This document shows, piece by piece, positions 57,756 through 64,000 of a DNA stretch of 64,000 nt. Both the position numbers and the translations under genes were made by a program. This DNA is from Phaeodactylum tricornutum CCAP 1055/1. Taxonomy: Eukaryota; Bacillariophyta; Bacillariophyceae; Surirellales; Neidiaceae. The stretch is taken from positions 186,001 through 250,000 of the forward strand of contig NC_011686.1 of assembly GCF_000150955.2 (NCBI RefSeq). Direction: 5' to 3'. The notes under the pieces are model-generated. The model ran no database searches. It had not been told where the DNA came from and was given only the letters and a program-made list of their open reading frames with translations. How positions within the stretch are numbered: the stretch's first letter is position 1; each line of letters begins with the position of its first letter.

Positions 57756-58733
57756 ATGCAGACTCTTCCTTCTGAAGGTTCAATCGTGTGCGGTGAAATC
57801 GTTCGAATTGAACCGTATGGAGCCTTCGTGCAGTTGGAAGAATGTCGAGCTCGGGGGCTTTTGCACATCTCTCAAATTGCGAACATGAGGTTGGAAAAAG
57901 TTGAGGATGCACTATCAATGAACGATCGTGTGTGGGTCAAAGTTTTGGAGGTAGTACCCGACGACAATCCAGACATGTCCCGTCCGCAACGCTTCAAAAT
58001 AAAGCTCACCATGAAAAATGTTGCTCAAGATGGTACAGCTCAAGAAATAGAGGCATCGCTACAAGCTGGTCAAAGAGTATCACAAGCAATTGAACAAAAC
58101 TTGAATTCCAAGATTGGAATGGGTGTAGCACGAGATCCAATGGCTGGTTACAGCAACGCGAGCGATCGTTTGATTTTGAAAAATGATCCTTCCCGGAAGA
58201 CGACTGTAATAAATGGGTACGCGCTAGTGGACGATACCGAAGGAGTACTTCCTCCGGAGTCATCGCTGCCTCCCTTAATCGAGCCAGTACAAATTGTATT
58301 AATGGGCCGTGGGCGCGGAAAAACGTTGCCGGCATGGATGACCAATGACGACAACGGCCCGATCAAGCGTTCCGAGATGGTAGTCAACGATGACGGAAGC
58401 TCATCCAACGAAAGTGGACGACATTCTAGAAAACGCAGCAAACGCAAAAGCAAAGAAAAGCGCAAAAAGGATAGAAAGCGTTCTCGAAAGACTCGATATA
58501 ACGACGAAAGTGAGAGGGACGACCGAGACCGCGATAGACATCGAAAAAAACGCCGTCGAAGCCAGCGTAGTCGCAGCCCAAGCGCCAGTGCTAAAAGCTC
58601 CATCCCTGATGAGGGTTTTTTCAATCGGTCATTAGGGGATGATAGAAACATCAGCTTTCGGAATGTGGACGAAGCGAAGCGCCTAGTAGAAGAGTTGGAG
58701 AAAAAAGGAGTTCGCAAAAGTCGGCGGTCGTAG
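57756..58733 (+). CDS. S1-domain RNA-binding protein with Lys/Arg-rich tail (ZCCHC17/pNO40-like)
   Basis: The 325-residue product starts at an ATG. An S1 (OB-fold) domain lies at residues 4-90: GSIVCGEIVRIEPYGAFVQL, RGLLHISQIANMRL, RVWVKVLEV and RFKIKLTMK. The second half is low-complexity and basic with KRKSKEKRKK, then RDRDRHRKKRRRSQ and RSRSPSAS, like splicing-linked proteins. The S1-plus-basic-tail layout resembles human ZCCHC17/pNO40, but the CCHC zinc knuckle of that protein is not visible. The conserved end DEAKRLVEELEKKG may be a short interaction helix. A nuclear or nucleolar role in RNA processing is inferred. Confidence 0.82.
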   Translation: MQTLPSEGSIVCGEIVRIEPYGAFVQLEECRARGLLHISQIANMRLEKVEDALSMNDRVWVKVLEVVPDDNPDMSRPQRFKIKLTMKNVAQDGTAQEIEASLQAGQRVSQAIEQNLNSKIGMGVARDPMAGYSNASDRLILKNDPSRKTTVINGYALVDDTEGVLPPESSLPPLIEPVQIVLMGRGRGKTLPAWMTNDDNGPIKRSEMVVNDDGSSSNESGRHSRKRSKRKSKEKRKKDRKRSRKTRYNDESERDDRDRDRHRKKRRRSQRSRSPSASAKSSIPDEGFFNRSLGDDRNISFRNVDEAKRLVEELEKKGVRKSRRS

Positions 58734-58941
58734 TTTTGGCAAAAATGTTATCATGCAGCAACTTGCTTTACAGACTGCTACATTTTCTGCATCCAGCTCA
58801 CGTTAGTCAAGGACGTGTTGGCCAAAAAGGTTCGTTTTGTGAGTTGTTTACAGCGAACACATATTGATCTTTTTTTAAGCGCTGTCGTTAGAAATTGCCG
58901 ACCCCTATAGTTCGGGTTGGAACGTCGGCTGCAAGAGATGA

Positions 58942-61900
58942 TTAGGATGTGGCAAATCCGAATGAGTACCGTTCATCTCCAAAGGTTTGAATCTGATTCT
59001 TCAGTACATCACTGCTCCTGCTCTTCAAGCGACGACGAGACTTCGCAGGACGCTCCTTGGAACTGAGTCCAGAAGTTTGACAGCTGTTTCTCTTCAGAGA
59101 TGGATTCGAATTATGGGACAAGGATAGGTGGTAGTTCATCTTCTTGTGATCAGTGCTAGCTGTTCGAACATCCGCCGACGAACGATGGGAACGCTTACCC
59201 TTTTCACGTTGGTGGCTTGTTGTTCGTCGCTCTTGGTCTTTTGTTTTTGACGAATTTGTTTTGTCTTCAAATGCTCTGTGAGAAGTAGAGGAGCCACTCC
59301 ACTCCTTAAGAGATTGGGCATTTTCCCCTCGGGTTTTGGAGATCGGCTTAGTCGAACCGAAAGAATGGGGCATCTCTCTACGCGGATTGGTTGTGACATC
59401 GATGTCACGCTTCTTAGGATTTCCAAAGCGAGAGGAATTGCTTCTAGTTTTTTCACCAGTATGTCCTATCGATTTGCAGGAAAGCAATTTTTTCAGATCT
59501 TGAGAGCGAGGTTCCCTAGATATGCGGTCAACTGAAGGCAAGGTGTAGGATTTTTGGACCACTGGCTTGGACGAACTGATCCGATGTGAGCTTGCTTCCT
59601 TTTCAACCAAAAGGGCCGACACTTCTTGAAAGCCGGCATCGAGCATAGTTGCCGAGAGCGAAGAGGGAGCCAGTTTCGGAATGTGTGGCTTTTCGGTGCT
59701 GTCCTTCGAAAGGCACTCCTTTGTCTTTCGTCCCCGTGTGCAATCTTTCTTGGATATCTTACTCGTCCTTTTCTCCTTTCCATTGTCCTCCTCCCACGTC
59801 ACCTTCTTTTCACTACCGGCAGTAGTCTGTGTGAGAACAGCACAAGCTTCCAAGTCGTACGTCGATTTGCCGCCGTCGTCACCAACACGGGAAAACACTT
59901 CCAAGAGATCCCGGGGTTTGGCGACGCTGTTCAGTTCAGAATTCTCGAGAGCTATTTCTGTCTGATGCTGGAGTTCCTCTCGCCGCATTTTCTTCTTGTC
60001 GCGTCGTGTCTTTTCAGTTTTTTCGTCTCCAATCCATGCTGATGCTTTGACACGCATACTCTGTAAGCTTCGTCTGCTCTTGTGTTTCTTTTCGTCTTTC
60101 AAATTACTTTGCTTGATGGCGTTTCCTGAAGTGCCGGAGAGGAGACGATGCTTGCGATATTCTCGGATCTTGAATTTGCGTTTTGATTCGATAGCAGCTG
60201 CCTTTTGCATTTCTCGTAGTTCGAGATCTTCAAGTTTGGCAGCTTCACGAAGCCCTGCCTGCATCTTCTTTGCTGAGTTGAGACGGTGCTTGCAATGTGC
60301 AACGATCAGCTTGAGACTCTCATCAGCTTGCTCGTCGAGGGTTTTCTTCGGGTCGTACCCGAAACGGACACTTTCAAGATCCGGATATTCTGAAGCAAGA
60401 ATGTGATTACGTGAGATATTACGAGTGTCTTTTAATTTTTCTTCTGGGGTCCTACACAGCTTACCATTTAGAATTTCAGCAATATTCTTCTTCGCTGCAG
60501 ACTGGGACAAGCCTAGACTGTTACGAGAGAGCTTGTCTTGACTCTCGATGATGGACGACAAGCGATTCAGTTCCTCCTTTGCTGAAAGATTGCACTGATG
60601 TACGGTGGAAATTTCACTCTCAAATTCTGCTAGCTTCAAGGCAATTGCTTCTTTCTCCCGAAGAGCAGAAGCGCTCGTAGAACGAACTTCAGTTGCCACT
60701 TTACTTAGTCGATGTTGAGCAAGTGAACGATTGTGCTCAGCTTGACCATTCTCTTGACGGACAGTGTCTATGCTACGTTTAATGCCAGCGTTCTGGTCGT
60801 CACGTAGGCTTCGAAGAGTGTCAAACGAAGCTCGGACATGTTCGTTTTCTCTTCTTAGCGTGACGATATCGATCAGAAACTTAGATGCTTCATCTCGCCT
60901 GCTTTCTTCGGTTTTCCTGGCGTTGTTTATGGCGCCCTGCTCTAATTCGACCTTCTCTGACGATGTGTTGGCCCTTTCTTCCATCTCGTCAAGTTGGTCC
61001 TTGAAAGAAGAAAGAGTCGCCTTGAGATCTTCAATTATTTGGGCTTCTTCTTCGCACGCTTTCGTTTCTGTTTCAACTTTCACTTCCACACAGCCGAATT
61101 CCAAGACCGGCGGAATGTTCGACTCTTTTTGGGACTTGCTCGGAGTCATTCCATTGGCGATTTGCGCATAGATAGTGCGTTCCCAGGCGAGATGGAGATC
61201 GGATTGATGGTCTAGTGCAGTCTGCCGAAGCACTTGCATTTCTTGGGACAACTTACGATGCACACTGTATTTGCCTTCGATCTTGGCCTCTAGTGCTATA
61301 ACAGCTTTGTTGTGACGGTCTTCTTCCGACACTGTTTCTGCTGCGCATTTTGCGTGTGCCGCTTCGGACAGTTCGAGTGCGTCGGTGACTTCATCTATCA
61401 TATGTTCCATGGACATTGTTTCGGCACGAAGCAATGTCGTTTGCTGTGAGAAAGCAGCAAGTTTTTTTGATTCGCTCTGGATACGTTGGCGGAGAGAATG
61501 CTCGGTCAGTTTGAGTTTTTTCAAGTTCTGGTCGGCGGCATGGACTTGAGCTGTAGCCTCTGTTTTTTCATGTGCTAGAGAGGAAAGGTCTGCACGAAGA
61601 TCGTGCAGAAGGCGGTCCTGCTTTCGCTGATAGAAAAATAATGTCCGCTTGGTTTCCAGAACCTGTTTGAGCTTACTGGTAGGAATTTAAAATTGGAGGA
61701 GATTAGGTGCAAAGATCGCGAATCGAACCAGTCGCGCAGGAGTCTGCTTATCTAGTCGTTTTGTCAAGCACATACCGATCCAGTGCTCGAAGGTCGTCCC
61801 CCGTTCGATCTCCCGAAAGACGAGCTAGACTTAAAGCTCGTTGACCTGAGGACAACAAGTGATGACGACGCTGGAGCTCCGCGCGTTCTTGCCCAACTTT

Positions 61901-62370
61901 GTATTTGATATGTTCCAACTTGGACTCCAGCTCGGCGTGTTGGTGAACGCGGCGCTCTTTGAAATTCTTGGCGTTGTCCAACAGTCTCTGAGATTCTTGC
62001 TGTTGTAGTCCTAGTGTTTCCAGATCCCGTTGTACTATACAATAGGTGAGAATGTGTTGGATGGCGTTGCGCATTAGCTTTGTCGTCTTGTCGGCGACCC
62101 TCAACATTACACGGACAAGTACTTACATTCTTCCTGCGTGATCTTTAGCGCGTTCATTTGCGCAAGCTCATGCGATTGTTGCTGTTGCTCAATGGGTGCC
62201 AAAGAAGCCCGCGCCATTAGTTGGGTATGCCCGCCGTTGCTGTGATCGAGTTTCTTTTTACGCATTCCTAAACCCAACCCGCTGCTCAATTTGGAAATGT
62301 GTGACGGCCGCGACCCCAATCGCGAATGAAACACACCGCCTGGTTTCTTTCCTGGAGGTTGTAGAAACAT
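58942..62370 (-). CDS. Large coiled-coil protein (three exons), unknown
   Basis: Exons 62370-62127, 62034-61776 and 61675-58942 are joined by 92- and 100-bp GT-AG introns (GTAAGT...TATAG and GTATGT...ACCAG), giving 1,078 residues. The start is the ATG of MFLQPPGKKPGG. After a Gly/Ser/Lys-rich head, long coiled coils run from about residue 60 to 560, for example RDLETLGLQQQESQRLLDN, EELNRLSSIIESQDKLSRN and AAKLEDLELREMQKAAAIES. The last 480 residues are Lys/Arg/Ser-rich and disordered (RTSKISKKDCTRGRKTKE; KERPAKSRRRLKSRSSDVL). The layout suggests a cytoskeletal or centrosomal scaffold; such proteins often serve cilia, which pennate diatoms lack, so another microtubule role would be needed. Function unknown. 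Confidence 0.75.
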
Positions 62371-62806
62371 GGTTGCTTGTGTCAATGCTCTTCTGTATAT
62401 GTAAAGTGTAATGAAGGAAAATGAACGCGATCGATCGAGCTCTCGACTCTTCAAGCTTTAGGAGGCAATGCCGGGCTTGGCGGCAATTCCATTTGGCCTT
62501 GCGATGACCGGCATGCGTACGCTGTAGAAATGCTGAGGACGAATCCGTTTCTGGCTTTGTTCGAGACTGACGTGGAAAACTTAGCTAATTTATAAAGCGG
62601 TATTCAAAATATCCGTTTGAGAAGGAAGTAAGGTATTTGCTCCAATTACGATACGGAGACGGAATACCTGCTCCCGACGCCATGGCGATCCATCCAAGTA
62701 GACAGAGACTACACCGTATATCACAAATCAGGGTCTGCTTCAACTTTTCTGTTGCATTTTCTCGCCTTTTCCTCTGAAATCACAGCTGCTATCCACGCTG
62801 GAGAGC
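62371..62806. other. Divergent region between the coiled-coil gene and the last gene
   Basis: These 436 bp contain the start regions of two genes on opposite strands. No open frame with a motif and no obvious regulatory repeat were seen. Confidence 0.4.
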
Positions 62807-63755
62807 ATGATGGAAGGCAACGTGAGTGCCTCCGGGGTAATGCCTCTCAAGGATCTAGCCGCAGACGGTGACGATCAGGACGATAGTCTCTGTAGTCAAC
62901 GAACGCTTTGGACGCGTCTTTGGCACGGCATCGCTGGGTCGTCAATCGTGGTCAACGTTGTCGCCATGGCACTTGAAGGATCGGCTGTGGCGATCATTGC
63001 AGGTCTCTTTGCGGCGTGCGTCGCACCCGTTGTGATTCTCCGACAATTTCAGTTGCAGAATACCGATAGTAAGTTGCTTTTTTGATTCTTAGTATTGGAA
63101 ATAATGTGACTCAACGTTGGCAAAATGCAGCGCTTCGTCAGGTACAAAATGCTTTGCGTCATGAAGTCAATCGACTACAGATCGAGAACAATAAGCTTCA
63201 TTCGGAAGTAAACCAGCTTGAAAGTCAAGTTTTCCAGTAAGTACAGAAGCATTCCTCTTTTTCACATTCCTTGAAGAATTCTAAAGGACTATCTGTTCGG
63301 TAGGTTACAAGAAAGAGAGGAAAGACTAGCGATAATTACCAAGGAACAGGGGACCAGTGTGGATACGTTTGTGAAACTCGTGAAAGAGAACAGGCAAACA
63401 ACGGATGAAATGAAGGTAAGCCACTGTAGCCTCTTTTCGCTTGCTGCTGTGTACCCTCTGACTATGTTCCACATTTGTGCAGATGTGCGTCAAAGCGGAT
63501 ACGATGCAAACGCTTGTACAGGCTATTCTTTCGAGCGACTTCGATTCGTCAGCTCACTTTTCCGCTCAAGAAGTGCAAATTCTAAACGTGCGTCTTCGGA
63601 ACATCCCAGGTATACGGGTGAATTCTAAAGCTCTTCAAAAAGCAGTCCAAAGCTCCCAACGCACCTTGGAGGACGTGTTGAGCTTGGTTGAGCACATGGA
63701 TCGCGATGACTTGCCAGAAGAAGAACGTATCTTTCAGCTTCAGCCTAGTCATTAG
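62807..63755 (+). CDS. Membrane protein with two helices and a coiled coil (four exons), unknown
   Basis: Exons 62807-63068, 63131-63236, 63304-63415 and 63483-63755 are joined by 62-, 67- and 67-bp introns with canonical GTAAGT/GTAAGC donors and CAG or TAG acceptors, giving 250 residues. The junction phases agree throughout. An acidic N-terminus (DGDDQDDSL) is followed by two close hydrophobic helices (SSIVVNVVAMALEGSAVAII and AGLFAACVAPVVIL). A coiled coil comes next (LRHEVNRLQIENNKLHSEVN, then LQEREERLAIITKEQG). The C-terminal 90 residues are helical with EVQILNVRLRNIPGI and LEDVLSLVEHMDRDDLP. No known domain is recognised; the hairpin-plus-coil shape could suit a membrane tether. Conservation in other algae would support the model. 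Confidence 0.72.
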
Positions 63756-64000
63756 GAATCAATGGCAAAAGAATCCCGTTCAGTAGTGCAGCAAGTTTAT
63801 ATGATAGGTAGTAGGTTTTCGTGAGCTATTTTCTTGTTACAGAGCAGTTGGGTATCCGCTTTTATAGTTAGATGTAGATATGAGCTTTGGACTGGCTAAC
63901 TTTAGCTCGGTCAAACTGTTGGGGGTAGGGTATTTTGGGTACGTTCTCATCACCGCCACTGTCAGTCCGGTTCTCCAAAGGAAGTGCGAGAGGCCACCTC
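63756..64000. other. Terminal stretch without a recognised gene
   Basis: These 245 bp hold the 3' region of the four-exon gene. A TTATAGTTAG sequence at about 63862 and CCACTGTCAG near 63958 resemble the recurrent motif. Nothing else was seen. Confidence 0.4.

Noticed and set aside
61700-61760. GGTTCGATTC sequence on the minus strand resembling a tRNA T-loop
   Set aside because: It lies within an intron of the coiled-coil gene; flanking bases do not pair as a T-stem and no D-arm or acceptor stem is present.

Overview
The window is nuclear DNA of a photosynthetic stramenopile, most probably a pennate diatom such as Phaeodactylum tricornutum. This is inferred from several signs. Genes are compact, on both strands, and have few short GT-AG introns (62-128 bp). 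Several proteins begin with a signal peptide followed by an aromatic residue at the predicted cleavage site (for example ...SSGA/FAP), which is the diatom bipartite plastid-targeting signature. Heat-shock-factor and long-insert HMG-box genes are present, as are Ser/Pro-rich 'PSxxPS' surface proteins. I saw no bacterial-style operons, tRNA or rRNA genes, CRISPR arrays or recognisable retroelements.

Layout. 0-10 kb: the 5' half of a Cdc14-type phosphatase cut by the window edge, a NUDT6-like Nudix hydrolase, a class I methyltransferase, a plastid fibrillin/PAP-like protein, a membrane-anchored cyclophilin-like protein and an NTF2-like secreted protein. 9-13 kb: two tail-to-tail PS-repeat surface proteins, one of them rebuilt here as a four-exon type I membrane protein. 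13.9-19.6 kb: two paralogous HMG-box proteins flank a small secreted protein and a GT61-type glycosyltransferase. 20.7-28 kb: an FAD-dependent amine-oxidase-like protein, a two-exon heat-shock factor, a plastid DUF1995 protein and a DDI1-like aspartic protease with a signal peptide. 28-43 kb: an acidic type II membrane protein, a DUF389 membrane protein, a PPR protein whose stop codon overlaps that of an otubain, a 721-residue multi-pass membrane protein and a third PS-repeat surface protein. 43-52 kb: an NXPE/PC-esterase-like Golgi protein, LYRM7, TRAPPC6, a predicted mitochondrial membrane protein, a CpeT/CRL-like protein, a rhodanese, a UBA-domain protein and a second heat-shock factor. 52-64 kb: a MITE-like element, a telobox-Myb protein, a sulfotransferase, an S1-domain RNA-binding protein, a large coiled-coil protein and a four-exon TM/coiled-coil protein.

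The genes are mostly unrelated housekeeping functions rather than one pathway. Three themes recur: mucin-like surface proteins and Golgi enzymes that could modify such proteins (GT61, sulfotransferase, NXPE-like); plastid-targeted proteins (fibrillin-like, DUF1995, PPR); and regulators (two HSFs, two HMG-box proteins, one telobox Myb).

Two results stand out. Several proteins become complete only when short introns are spliced, which restores transmembrane tails, the HSF DNA-binding domain and the Cdc14 N-terminus. Separately, the 10-mer TTACAGTTAG occurs seven times, counting both strands, always outside coding exons and mostly within about 260 bp of gene starts. It looks like an unrecognised regulatory element. 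Starts are given at ATG codons; upstream open frames that begin with TTG or GTG were trimmed.
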